30,000 bases of DNA, from positions 1,681,613 through 1,711,612 of the forward strand of contig RPFO01000041.1 in the NCBI GenBank assembly GCA_009746045.1. The letters are read 5' to 3'. Positions 1-10,114 of this stretch are shown piece after piece. The notes beneath the pieces are model-generated. The model saw only the letters and a program-made list of their open reading frames with translations. It did no database searches and had not been told where the DNA came from. How positions within the stretch are numbered: position 1 is the first letter of the stretch; the number at the start of each line of letters is the position of its first letter. The position numbers were made by a program, and so were the translations under genes. Origin of the DNA: Mesostigma viride (lineage: Eukaryota > Streptophyta > Mesostigmatophyceae > Mesostigmatales > Mesostigmataceae).

Positions 1-146
1 GGAGGGATCTATTTTAATCTCTTTAACTAGTCACTTTTAAATTAATTAAAAGAAAATTATCAATCGCTGCTCATCGGGCTTTTCTGCACAGCCAAAACAT
101 TTTTGCTCGGGCATTCCTTAAGCGACAGCGACGCGCCCACCACCAC

Positions 147-1380
147 TACGTTCCATATCTGTATCTCACTCTCAAGCTGCACAAAACTCCTGTTGCTTTG
201 CGCACATTGCTGCGTCGCATTCAGCCCCCACTGATGCCTCTCTCGAAACTCATCTGCCATGCTTTGAATGCTCTTCTCCCCGAAGCCAATGCATTATGGG
301 TGGAGGTGCTGTCGAATGCCGGGTATGAATGCGCTGGTAGTTGGATCGTCATAGACTCAGCCCAAGTACGCCTACGCCTTGCCGCCTTAGCCGTTCTAAG
401 ACAGCAGCAGAGAAACGTATACCTATGCCATAGCCACCTATGATTTCACCACTCTATATACCACACTAGATTTGCACGATTTGAAAGCTCGTTTAGATAG
501 CCTCCTTACTCGCTCTGTATGCACGTAGGCCTCACGGGCGCAACCACCTGCACGTGCGTGTTTCTCAGACCAAGCCCACGGCAACGTGGCTCTCAGGGAT
601 CGCGGCAGGTGCTATCGTGCGGGATGGTTATAATTATATTATCACGAAGGCTGACCTTGTTCATTGGATCTCTTATCTTGTTGATAACACCTTCATTTGT
701 TTTGCGGGCAATGTATACCAACAAGCTATCGGCATCCCTATGGGCACTAACTGTGCCGGGCTCCTTGCAAACCTCTATTCTATACACTTATGAGCTTGCA
801 TTCATGGAGAATCTCATTGCCTCAACGATGATGTTCTCATCAGGCGTTTTATCCATACATGTCGATACATTGATGATGTCATCGCTTTCGACAACCCTGA
901 TTTCGCAACCCATTTGTATATCACCGCTGGTCTGCCTGGCATCTACCCGCAAGCGTCCCTCACATTAAAGCTCACGTCGGAGGATACTCATTGCAATTAC
1001 CTCGATCTTAACATTACCATAACAAGAAGGGCTGGCGTACGGCTGTCTATGATAAGCGCAAGGATCCTAAATACCAGCAAGTTCCTTTTATTCGTTACCC
1101 GATATTCACAGTCTCCTTTCCCACACAGCAAAATATGGTGTTTGTTCTTTCTCAGTTACATCGTTTTTTCCCGTCTTTGTTCTTATCGTGTTGATTTCAT
1201 CACGACTCTTGTTGAACTCTTGCAGCGTTTATCGGTCAAAGACTATGACCGAGACATGATGCTCCGTCAAGTCCGATGTTTTTTGCAACGTCACCCACAT
1301 CTGTTCGGTGCTGCCCCTTGGCACAAGCTCTACAAACAGGTCGTGGACCGGCTGGAACTCATAGTATCTCCGCACATCTG
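147..1380 (+). pseudogene. Decayed reverse transcriptase, probably of a Penelope-like element
   Basis: RT motifs appear in the right order but in three different frames. A fingers motif YLTLKLHKTPVALR lies at about 160-203, and a palm motif A-like TYDFTTLYTTLDLHDL at about 436-485. IGIPMGTNCAGLLANL follows at about 729-777 and the catalytic RYIDDVIAF at 863-889 (YIDD at 866-877). Next come a DLNI block near 1003 and a YDKRKDPKYQQ block in another frame near 1050. The tail is MLRQVRCFLQRHPHLF at about 1258-1305. The reading frame changes at least near 430, 780, 840, 1020 and 1200, with stops between, so it cannot make an enzyme. KLHK, GIPMGTNCA and YIDD together are typical of Penelope-like RTs (family knowledge). 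No GIY-YIG endonuclease is visible, and the 5' part may lie left of the window. RT relic is firm; the Penelope assignment is likely but not certain. Confidence 0.7.
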
Positions 1381-1826
1381 AACCCTGTGATGCCAGATCT
1401 CCTTTGCGGCCGTTCGAGCTTGGCACTGGATTCGTTGTCCACATCGTCGCGTCGCTGCCAGCAACACGATGTTTTCTGGCATCCGCGGGCTTTTGGTTCC
1501 CGCCGCACATTTGAAAGTGCTGTCCTCCGGCTTTTTGCCTTTGCACCGTGTGCAGTTCTTGGACGTTTGGAATCATGGCATGGCTAACGTGATGACTGAC
1601 TAGCTAACCTTTTCAGTGGTTTTCCATTTGCGGGTATTTCCTCGTAAATGGTGGGAGAGCGATCGCAGCAATGGTGCTCACCACTAGACACTCCCGGCCA
1701 GTTAGGCTCGAAACACACGCCCTGATCAAGCATGCTGTTTCCGGCCCCACCGTCTAGGTCATCTAGTCGCTCTACACGTAAGCCAGCCATAATTTCAATG
1801 CACAAGGATACACATTTCCATCACCA
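1381..1826. other. Stretch between RT relic and LINE-A, no gene recognised
   Basis: Open frames here are short and resemble no family I know. The first part may be the degraded 3' end of the Penelope-like relic. The stretch ends at the tentative LINE-A target duplication at 1816-1826. Confidence 0.4.
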
Positions 1827-1985
1827 TTCATCTTCATCATCCTGAACGACTCGAACACGCGGACAAGATAACGGCAGGCTCGAGCTACCATGGTCCGGAT
1901 TCTCCCGATTTCTGGCCTGCGCTGGTTTGTCTCCTTGATAAGTCCTCAGTGGGAGGGGAACATGGGATGGAATGGATGGTATAAG

Positions 1986-4900
1986 CTATCTAGGTCCTAG
2001 TTCAGGGGTGTGGGCACCGCGGCCCGAATCGCTATGAATGCCATACTTGGTCACACGCGGAGCCCCCACAGGCTTGTGGGTGGTCTCCTTCATCACTACT
2101 TGCCATCTATCCTTGCGCACCATCTGCCTCCATATTACAGACAAACCAGGAGGCTGCCCGGGGGTGAGCCCCGTCACGTCTAGTGTAGCACATGTCCATG
2201 CCGAGTCTATCACGAAAAGTCCACGGGTGGCGGCCCTGCGCGCGCGGCCGGGGGCACGCCAGGTGAGGAACATATCGCCCAGGCTGGGCGGGCTTGGTGC
2301 CAGCTAGTCTATCTGATGTATCTACCTGATCTGTGCGGGCCAGGTGCCCCGCTAGGCCCAGGCGCCTGTGCCTAATAATGTGGGAAACATAGGGCAAATC
2401 AGCGTACAAATCCTCATTACTAATGTGCAAACCAAGGGGGATGTTAAGGGCCTGGCGCAGCATCTTGGTGACGGCGCCGTCGAGTCGTTGCGCCAGCTCC
2501 TGCGTTAGTGTCCACGTCTCGGCGCCGTAGGTCAGGATCGTCAGAATGACGACCTTGAAGAGGTCACGCTTGACGATCCGGGGTAGGGCGGGGTTGCTCC
2601 ACAGCGGCGGTGGTCATGGAGGTGCGCCCACGCCATGCCGATCCGTGTCGTCATGTCGTCCTCGCAGTTGGGAAGCCAACTGCCGAGCAGCTTGAAGCGG
2701 CCTGAAGGAGGGTAGTTGACCTCGGCATCGTCTAAGAGGCGGAGTGTGGGTGGGGCCGCCCTGCCATGCCGAGGGCCAGGGCCTCCGTTTTGGGGCTGAT
2801 TTCTAGACCAACCGCCCGAGCCTCGAGCGCCAGGCAGTCCAGCCAAAGTTGGGCAGACTCCGGCTTCTCGATTAGCGTGATGTCGTCGGAATAAATGAGG
2901 TCAGCTAGTAAATTCTGCTGGTTAGTCGCGCCCCCTTCCCCAAGCTCGTTCGTGATCGCTACGCCAGGGGCACGACCTGCAATGCTAGCAAAGCGAGCAC
3001 GTGCCTGGCGCATAACATAATCCACGACAATAATAAACAGGTACGGCGACAGGACGCAACCCTGCCAGACGCCGGTCTGCAGTGGGCAGGGCGGGGTAAT
3101 GCCGTGTTGAGTGCGCACCGAAGTGGTCGACCCCTCAACAGCGTGCGGATGACGGTAATCAGGGAGTGGGACGCGAGCGCGAGCAAGTACAGCCCATAGA
3201 GCGTCCCAGAGGACAGAATCAAAAGCCTTGATGAAGTCGACGAAGATCAGGATGGCGGGAAACTCACCAGGTTGCAGGAGAGCGATTTCCTCGAAGAGGC
3301 GACGCGCAACGAAGATGGCCATGACGGTGTTGCGCCCAGGACGGAAGCCCATTTGACTTTCCCCAAGGTGACAGTCGAGAGCAGAACGAAGGCGGTTGAG
3401 GATCATGCGCATGAACAACTTGAGTGCGGCGCTCTGGATGCAGACTCCTCTGTAGTTGGCGGGGTCGTCAGGGGAACCTTTGTTTTTGTACAGCATAATA
3501 CGGTAGCTGTGCTGCCACTCAGGAATCGGCGGCGCGTTGGCAAGCAGGATCCGGTTGCAGACGTCAAGCAGGAACCCCGTGAGCGCCGTCAGCTTAATCA
3601 CCGGGGCTGGGACTGGTCAGGTCCAACGGCGGCGTAGAAGCGGAGTTGCTTGGCGGCGGTGCTCAGCTCGAGCTCGGTGAACGGCGGGAGCTCGTTGGGG
3701 TCGGCCAGGGTTCCGTCAGGGCTGGGTACGTGTAGTCCTGCTCAGCGGCGGGCGGCGTGGGCGGCGCAGGGACGTCCGCCGGTGCTACTGCCAGGCGTCG
3801 CCCGCCAGAGGGCAAGCGGCGGAGGCGGCGGGGGGGCGCCGAGCAGCCGGGACTGGGAGGAATACCACTGGTCGAGCTGCTGCTGCGGTGAGCCAGAGAG
3901 CGCCCGCGGCGCCGGCTGCGCGCCGCCGGCGGGCCGTTGGGCGTGACGCAGGCGGGTCCAGGCGTACTTGCCGTGCTGGTCCTTGAGGTGGGCGAAGTAC
4001 TCGCGGACATGAAGGTCCTCCTGCTCCTTGGTCGCCTGCCGGATGGCCGAGTGGTAATCGGCTTTGAGGCGGGCGTAGCGGGCGGGGTCGCTGTTGTCGC
4101 GCAGGGCTTGCCGGGCCTGGATGACGGCGGGGAGCCGGTGCAGGCTGGTGAAGCGGGGCGGGCGGCAGGGGGGCAGTAGGGCCCCGGCCGCGGGCAGCTT
4201 GTCAGCGAGGTGCCGAAGGGCCGATGCGCGGCCGGCAGCGAACAGCTGGGCGTGGCTGGCCGGGATGTCCAGCGCGTCGACGAACGCCTCTGCGGCGCGC
4301 TTGTGGGCGCGTTTTCAGGGAAGTCCTCCAGAGCGTCGTCAGATTTCTCGAGCAACTGAGTGTGCGCAAATCAGGTGGTGCCACGTGCTTACGAAAGGGC
4401 GAGGGGAATCGCAGGCGGATGCGGGCGGTGACGATGCGATGATCGGAGCGCACCAGGGGGATCACATGCGAGCGAGCAGCTAGTACAGAGCCTTGATGAC
4501 GCTTGCGCATTACAACATAGTCGATGCAGGGTTCAGTGCCAGTTGGCGAGGTGTGTGTGACCAAAGCATCTGGACTATGTGGAAAGCGGGTGTTGGCAGT
4601 GACCAAATCGCATGTCGTAAGCAAATCAGCAAAAAGTTCAGTGTTGGCATTGGAGACCGTACCGTTGGGGGCGTGCTGACATCCGCCAGTACCCGGTGGT
4701 AGCGTGGCGTTGGCGTCCAACAGCAGAGCGAGGTAGTTGCGACCAGGGATGCCGTTCGCCAGGTTCTCCAGCGCTGCAAAGAAGTCCTTGCGGTCTTGTT
4801 CTGGGTGGCCGGAGTGGGGTGCGTAACCAACGCCCACCGTCAGGGCGTAGGTCGAGTGGCCCTCCATCGAATGGAAAGTGGCCACAAGGAGCCGAGCGTT

Positions 4901-5541
4901 GACCAGCTGGGGTTCGCCCATGTGGCGTACGGCGAGCGGCGAGCAGAGGAGACCGACGCCCCCGTTCCCGGTGCCGTCGCCGCCTCCGTAGTAGAACCGC
5001 CAGCCGTCGATGTTGTCAGCAGCAAGGGCAGTTGATCCGCGGGCCGATGCGGTGCGCCTGTGTTCTTGGATTCCCAGGATGGCGATATTGTTGTCAATGC
5101 AGAAACCAATAAGATTGGATACTCGATGGCACTGACAGTCGTCACTGCGCAGGCAGTGACAGTGGTCAGCGTCGGGCTGGAGCGTGCGGGCGTTGAAGGT
5201 GGCGATGACCAAGGGCGCGCGTTGACCGAAAAGGGGGGTGCAGGCGGGGTGGGGGGCGGAGATGGAGCAGGGTGGTGATGGGGGTGGGGGTGGAGGTGGT
5301 GGGGTAGGGGGGCGGGTTGGGGACTTATGCTTTCAATCACCGTTTCGATTCGTCCTGCCAACGCGTCGAGGCGACGCCGACGGTTGGCTCGGGTGGCCAG
5401 GTAGAATGAGTCTGCGTCTGCACGCATAAGAAATGCGTGCAGTCTGAGGAGGTTTCGGAGGCGGCCGCGCGAGGCGGGGCGAACCTGGCTCACTGCCGAC
5501 CCGTTGCTCTCTCTCCGACAGCCCGAGGGCTGCGAAGGCAA
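1986..5541 (-). pseudogene. LINE-A ORF2: AP-endonuclease plus reverse transcriptase, frameshifted
   Basis: ORF2 nicks target DNA and primes cDNA synthesis there. The endonuclease domain is open at 5212-4202, with the APE catalytic set in place. Numbered in that open frame these are Asn7 (ATFNARTL), Glu50 (GIQEHR), Tyr130, Asp166/Asn168 (LLLDANA), Asp231 (IDYVVMR) and Asp257-His258 (VRSDHR). The RT is open at 3601-2732 with LYKNKGSPDDPANYRG, GFRPGRNT, the motif A aspartate (FVDFIKAFD), GVWQGCVLSPYL and IYSDD. The C-terminal region (2463-1986) has GHLARTDQVDT and ends with LSVIWRQMVRKDRW...PVGAP, which matches the LINE-B terminus. Frame changes fall near 5215 (a homopolymer C run), 4320-4355, 3600, 2740 and 2470-2250. 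The catalytic box is YSDD where LINE-B has the usual YADD. The domain calls are firm; the copy is inactive. Confidence 0.85.
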
Positions 5542-5611
5542 AGCCGGGCGGGAAGGGGAGTTAGGCAGATCCCACTGCTAGAGCCGCGGAGCCGCGGGGC
5601 CGCGAGCGTCG

Positions 5612-7085
5612 TCATTGATAGGAGAGAAGGGTTTGCAGCGCGGGCTCCGGCTCAGGTGCAAAGCGAACGAATTTATTAGGGGGACGGCCAAGCCTGGCAG
5701 CCATACCTGCGCTGAAGTTGCCCCGGCGGATCCCCACACGTGCTGGGGAGCAGGTGACCGTCGATGCCGGTGGCGATGGCGGTGACGGCGGGGGCCGAGT
5801 AGGGGGCTGGGGCGCTGGCACGGCGGTATCCATGGGGGTCGCCGTCATTGGAGGAAGCCGGCCGTTAATGCGGACGATGAAGACGCCATTAAAGAGGCGG
5901 GCATAGATGCTGCACCGTAGTTGCGGGTTGGCCTGCTTGGCTGCTCGAGCCTCGTGGACCTCTGGCCGGTTCAGGGCGGCAGCCCGGGCCTCAAGCTGCT
6001 CCGGGGTACAGTAATCGTCGATGCTCAGTTGGGTATCGTGGAGGTTCCGGCGGGCCTAAGTTCTGCACCTGCAGTTTGTCCTCCTTGCGGTGGAATTCCA
6101 CCAAGACAGGGGCGGTGGGGCCGCCGAGCCGTCGTGCCGTTTTGATGACGACGCTTTGGGCCACGCCGAGCTTCCCCAGGAAGGGGTCGCCCCGGAGGTA
6201 GGTGCCCAGGCGTGCATCGTTGACGTTCGAGGGGACGCCACGTACCACAATACTGCATGAGCGAATGGGTTCGTGCATAGCATCCCTTGTGCTGGCCTTG
6301 ACGGCTGTTTTGATTTCGTTGATGAGCTCCGTAGGGTTCTGAAGCGTGGCGGCATAGGTGGTCTTGGCAGGAGTTATGGAGGCGGCAAGTTGTTGCTGGA
6401 GCTGGTGGAGGAGCTGCTGCTGCTGCTGCAGTCCTGCTGCAATGTGGGTGATGGCGGAGTGGATGGAGGTGTCGGCGTGTGAGGAATGGGCGTGGTGGGT
6501 GGCGAGGTGGTTGTGGACAGGGTTGAGGGCAGCGTTGAGGAGGGAGGGGAGGTGATCGAAGCAGGTATTGACGACTTGCTTGGCGGTGATGCCGATGGCG
6601 GCAGCAACAATGGGGTCGGTTCCCAGGTCCAGAGAGGCCATGACAAAGCGCTCAAGGGCGCTGTCGGAAAGACGGGAGCACGTCCACCAGACTGCGAGGC
6701 AGAGGTCGGTGTCGTCGGGGTCGTCGTGGAGAAAGTCCGACAGGTGGGTAACCTGTTGGTTGCAGTCCCGGATCTCGCACTTTTTCTCGGCAGCCAGGTG
6801 CAGGATGGTGAGGGCGGCAGCTCGGGACAGGCGCATGATGGCGTTAAGGCCTGGCCATTTGCCAGGTAAAAATGCGGCAGCTTCCTCGGCAGAAAGGGCC
6901 TCCTCGCGGGTATCCATGGCAGGGTCGCTGTTCGGCGGAGCGGTGGAGTGGAGCGGCTGGATGCTGACAGTGGCGTCCGGCATAGCGTGCAAGGGTGTTT
7001 CCAATGACGCCATGGCTTCATCAGCGAGTTGGTGCAGGGCCGCGGACGCTTGTTGTGATTGCTGGGATGAGTCGTATTCCGCCAT
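5612..7085 (-). pseudogene. LINE-A ORF1 protein (RNA-binding, gag-like), one frameshift
   Basis: The likely start is the ATG at 7085 (MAEYDSSQQSQQ). An upstream in-frame ATG at 7211 lies in the 5' unit and is a less likely start. The N-terminal half is rich in Ala, Asp and Ser. A Gln-rich run (LQQQQQLLHQLQQQ) follows around residue 220 and could form a coiled coil. Next comes a segment with RSCSIVVRGVPSN and, 50 residues on, APVLVEFHRKEDKLQV, the two-strand pattern of RRM-like LINE ORF1 proteins. The frame breaks near 6040-6060. In the next frame the protein continues with LSIDDYCTPEQLEARAAALN and VFIVRINGRLPP, then a Pro-rich tail ending at 5612. ORF1 proteins bind element RNA in a ribonucleoprotein particle (family knowledge). 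This copy could yield only a truncated product. Confidence 0.65.
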
Positions 7086-7097
7086 ATCGAGCTGAAA

Positions 7098-7433
7098 AAC
7101 AGCGATATTTGCTGGGCAGGGCGGTGCCGGTATCTTCGGAAATATTGAGCGATAGCTGTAGAAAATTATATCAGCGTGTTCGTCTTCAAAAGACGAGTCT
7201 AATGCAACCAACCCGATGAAATTTCATGGCCGGAGTCGAAAGTTATGAGCATTCTCGTATATTGCAACAGCGATATTTGCTGGGCAGGGCGGTGCCGGTA
7301 TCTTCGGAAATATTGAGCGATTGCTGTAGAAAATTATATCAGCGTGTTCGTCTTCAAAAGACGAGTCTAATGCAACCAACCCGATGAAATTTCATGGCCG
7401 GAGTCAAAAGTTATGAGCATTCTCGTATATTGC
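7098..7433 (-). repeat. Two tandem 168-bp units at the 5' end of LINE-A
   Basis: Positions 7098-7265 and 7266-7433 are head-to-tail copies of one 168-bp unit. They differ at about two positions (GATAGCTG versus GATTGCTG near 7320, GTCGAAAG versus GTCAAAAG near 7407). The repeat ends exactly where the LINE appears to end. Tandem 5' UTR units of this kind act as promoters in some L1 elements (family knowledge). That they do so here is inference. Confidence 0.85.
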
Positions 7434-7916
7434 ATTCCGTCACCAGTTTGGCCCAAGCGCAACGCAGTCGTCCACAAGGAAAAGGAAAAAAATGGTGCGG
7501 GCATGGACTGGAAGAAAGCGCAATCATTGTTCGAGATCATGGCATGCCCCAACCTGAACGAGTACACAGCAGCCAGCGTAGGGGCACTGGTGGCAGCCGC
7601 CATATTTTCTCCGCGTGACCGCTACTTCGACCTTGGGGAGGAGGAGGCTGGCCTGCAGCCTGTCACTAAAAAATTGAAAAAAGAACCTGCCAAAATTGAG
7701 TCACCTGTTGCTGACGACGCGCAACCATCATTGTACCAACAAGTGGTGGACTTTGAGAATGAGATGGAAGTAGAAGTTGCCCATGGAGAGAAAACTCCTG
7801 CACAATTACGTGTGGTGACTGACAAGTTTAATGATGCCTGGCTAGACAGAATCATAGACGGTGATGATGGTCGTGATGAGATGATTTTGTGCGGGGACTA
7901 TATTGAAGTGTCGTGA
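7434..7916 (+). CDS. Unrecognised acidic ORF abutting LINE-A, possibly a 5'-truncated exon
   Basis: An open frame runs from the LINE-A boundary to a TGA at 7914-7916. It encodes about 160 residues, with a possible internal start at 7503 (MDWKKAQSLFEIMACPN). Features are a short hydrophobic alanine run (ASVGALVAAAIF), a basic nuclear-localisation-like KKLKKEP, and an acidic C-terminus ending IIDGDDGRDEMILCGDYIEV. The composition looks like real coding sequence. A TGTAA motif lies about 20 bases past the stop and another near 8015. The frame continues upstream into the LINE unit (ATG at 7413), but that part is repeat-derived. LINE-A may therefore have cut off the gene's 5' part. The sequence left of the LINE (before 1826) is open in the matching frame for only about ten codons. 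I do not recognise the family; it could be a host exon or part of another element. Confidence 0.45.
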   Translation: MPSPVWPKRNAVVHKEKEKNGAGMDWKKAQSLFEIMACPNLNEYTAASVGALVAAAIFSPRDRYFDLGEEEAGLQPVTKKLKKEPAKIESPVADDAQPSLYQQVVDFENEMEVEVAHGEKTPAQLRVVTDKFNDAWLDRIIDGDDGRDEMILCGDYIEVS

Positions 7917-8140
7917 AGTTATGGTGATGATGGCTGTAACATGGGGATGTCCTAAAATACTATTTTTAATGCAATACTTGTTGACTTGGATCATGACCCA
8001 CACAATCATATAATTGTAACCTTATATGAATCTGGCATGGCAACATGAAATAGGCACATGTGCATTACACACAGCATAATGAATACACGCAAGTCCCCAC
8101 GTTTTTTTTTGGGAAATGCTACAAGTTTTAATTTTCAGCT

Positions 8141-8310
8141 GTTGCAATAACCCTTGGTAGCATTTTTTTTTTGCAGGGCTGCGTTAGGAAAAAAGCACAG
8201 GACGTAAGTCTTTGCAGTAACCCTTAAGCCGTTGCAGTAACCCTTGATAGCAGTGCTGTTTTTTTTTGCAGGGCTGACTTAGGCAAAAAACACAAGTCCT
8301 AAGCCAAAAG
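8141..8310. repeat. Imperfect 90-bp tandem duplication
   Basis: Two units start at 8141 and 8231, each beginning GTTGCARTAACCCTTGRTAGCA. Each continues with a T run, GCAGGGCTG, and a TTAGGMAAAAAACAC-like stretch. A short third echo (GCAGTAACCCTTAAG) lies at about 8214. Confidence 0.65.
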
Positions 8311-8367
8311 CAGATTTGCGTGATAAAGGATGTTTAGCTTTGGACTTGGGTTTTTTTCATTAGTTAG

Positions 8368-8409
8368 GTAAGTTTGAAAAAAAAAAGTCTGAAAGTCCGG
8401 GCAAAGGTG
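8368..8409 (+). repeat. 42-bp direct repeat, left copy
   Basis: AAGTTTG, an A run, GTCTGAAAGTCCGGGCAAAG and GTG recur at 11265-11307 with two single-base insertions. The two copies lie outside the inverted-repeat element at 8522-11246. Confidence 0.7.
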
Positions 8410-8576
8410 AGTAGGAGGCGCTTTGTTCACTTTTTTGTAGGAGGAAAAAATGGTTTCGACTTAGGACTTAGGTTTTTTGCAAAACTTAGCCCTAACCGGG
8501 AGAAGACAAGTCTGCGGAGCTGAGATTAAATAAAAGGTACCTTGAAATTAAATAAGAGGCGTGACTCTATGAATAT

Positions 8577-9040
8577 TCGGATTTCTCTGAAAATAGTTTA
8601 TTAAACAGAATGCGGGAAAGAAAGGGCCGCCACAACCTTGTGGCTGTACATGCAGAGAGGCTTGTTAGACGAATGGGGACGACTTGTTGTTTACCGGGGA
8701 ATCCTACTGGCAACTAGCTTTGCCTTTTGTAAGTCAGGCGCCGTTTGTTTGAACGGCCGGCCATGTGTGGAATGCTGACGGAAGTTGCGTCAAAAAGCTG
8801 TAATAAAATCTGATGTAACCAGCACTCATCAATTGATTGGTGTGCTGCTTGGTTGGGTAGTGTGTTCAGGGTTGCATTCGAAGAGTACACATGGCCTGAC
8901 AGCTCAGACGTGTGACAGATGAGCTGGCTGGCTGAATTAAAAAATTGTCAGCGTTAGGATATTTCTGGTTTTGCCGTTTTCCATGTTGACGGTAGGCTTG
9001 ATAAGCATGGTCGGCGGGTTGTGACCCGTAAATGTTTCTT
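8577..9040 (+). repeat. A1 repeat of split-direct-repeat element 1
   Basis: This 464-bp terminal repeat starts TCGGATTTCTCTGAA and ends GTTTCTT. It contains two TGTAA motifs (GCTGTAATAAAATC and GATGTAACC, near 8800-8820), the usual chlorophyte poly(A) signal. An imperfect hairpin CAGCAC...GTGCTG lies around an ATCAATTGAT palindrome at about 8820-8846. Confidence 0.85.
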
Positions 9041-9993
9041 TGAATGTGCTCACTGAAGCAGTATGAGCGGCCTCGCTGCTATGGCGGCGGGGCTAAAGAA
9101 AATTAGGCAAAGACCCCGTCCTTGCCTGCTATGAAGTCGCGGGCTTTGCGACTTCACGGCAGGTAGGGGCGGTTTGAACGCAACGGAAATTTCGCGTTAC
9201 CAATGTGCCAAGTGGTTCTGGTTGGCACCTTGCTGGGCAGCGTCTCGGTGGTCATAGAAAGTGGGCTGGGCGCCCCGCCCCGGCTGCTGGTAATTCCAGC
9301 AGCGGAGCCAATCATGTCGACTAAGAAGTCCGCAGCTAATGCGGAAACTGTGCGAAGGTCAATAGATTAATTTGGATTCCATGAGACTGCGCTGGTAGTC
9401 AGTCAGCGGCCCACAGCCTAGGGCGCTGCATGGCGCTGCCTTCGGCTTGGTGCGCGGCCCTTTTTTGTTATGGGCCAGCGAGGGATATAAGGGTGACGCG
9501 CGGCCGGCTAATTTCTTGCGTTCCGGAAGAAAATATATTTGCAAAATTCCCACAAAAGTGAACCGAGTATCGGAAAGGCGTCTTGGTGCCAGTGGCAGTG
9601 CCTGGCCTTGTCGTCTCTCCCTGCTCAGCACCCGGCAGGTAGCGGTTCAAACCCTGGTGGCGTCGGAATGCGAATTTTCTGGGTTTTTATCTGGAATAAT
9701 ATTTTGCTGAGGCGGCTCCGCGGATTCGCTAACCTTTTATCGTCGGGCCCCTTAGGGGGTTATTATAGCCTTGTGCGGGCTGAGTCGCCATGAAGGAGAT
9801 GTTGCGACACGCCCCACTTTGTGGTCTTTTTATGGAAGCGGCTACCCTCGAGGCTGCCTGGAAGAGGGGGGGGGATTCTTCTTCTTTTCTTTGTTCACTG
9901 TTATTGGGGCAACAGTGATCCTATCAAGTTTTGTTTCCTGAACGGCGACAGTGCGGGGGAGGAGGGCAATGGCGCCAGGGACTGGGGTGGATC

Positions 9994-10114
9994 GGGGGGC
10001 TCTTGCTCCTGCATGCGAGGGAGACGAGATGACTACTTAAACCTGCCTTTGGCAGGGGCTCTACTCATTGTTTTCAATCAAATGCTGGTTTTCTTGGGAG
10101 CTCAAGTGTCATAA
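9994..10114 (+). repeat. B1 repeat of split-direct-repeat element 1
   Basis: This 121-bp repeat starts GGGGGGCTCTTGCTCC and ends AGTGTCATAA. It contains a perfect 6-bp stem with a 3-base loop (CCTGCCTTTGGCAGG) about 60 bases from its end. Confidence 0.85.

Larger units (their letters stand above)
1827..7433 (-). mobile_element. LINE-A, near full-length non-LTR retrotransposon (degenerate)
   Basis: The element reads on the minus strand: two tandem 5' units (7433-7098), ORF1 (7085-5612), ORF2 with AP-endonuclease then RT (5541-1986), and a 3' UTR. The 5' boundary is set by the abrupt end of the second 168-bp unit at 7433. A possible target duplication agrees with this: TTCCATCACCA at 1816-1826 and TTCCGTCACCA at 7435-7445 (10 of 11 match). 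With that boundary the 3' end is a GATGAA-like tail. Near 1924-1937 the 3' UTR shares TTATCAAGGAGACA (minus-strand reading) with LINE-D, which supports a common family. ORF1 and ORF2 both carry frameshifts, so the copy is dead. The C-terminal region after the RT, with a GHLAR motif, resembles RTE-type elements more than animal L1, but I do not assign a clade. The ends are less certain than the identity. Confidence 0.82.
7917..8521. other. Non-coding stretch with T-rich runs and tandem repeats
   Basis: No gene is visible. It has several homopolymer T runs, a 90-bp tandem duplication (8141-8310) and a 42-bp segment at 8368-8409 that recurs at 11265-11307. It looks like old repeat-derived intergenic DNA. 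Confidence 0.5.

Noticed and set aside
3663-4355. 230-codon Ser/Pro/Thr/Arg-rich ORF on the minus strand
   Set aside because: It is an alternative frame through the frameshifted linker between endonuclease and RT of LINE-A ORF2.
9283-9303. GGTAATTCCAGC, the small-subunit rRNA signature
   Set aside because: Only this 12-mer matches. It is part of a local hairpin in element 1 and has no rRNA around it.
9626-9660. GGTTCAAACCC, like a tRNA T-arm
   Set aside because: The flanking bases do not form the T-stem, and no acceptor or anticodon arm pairs upstream.
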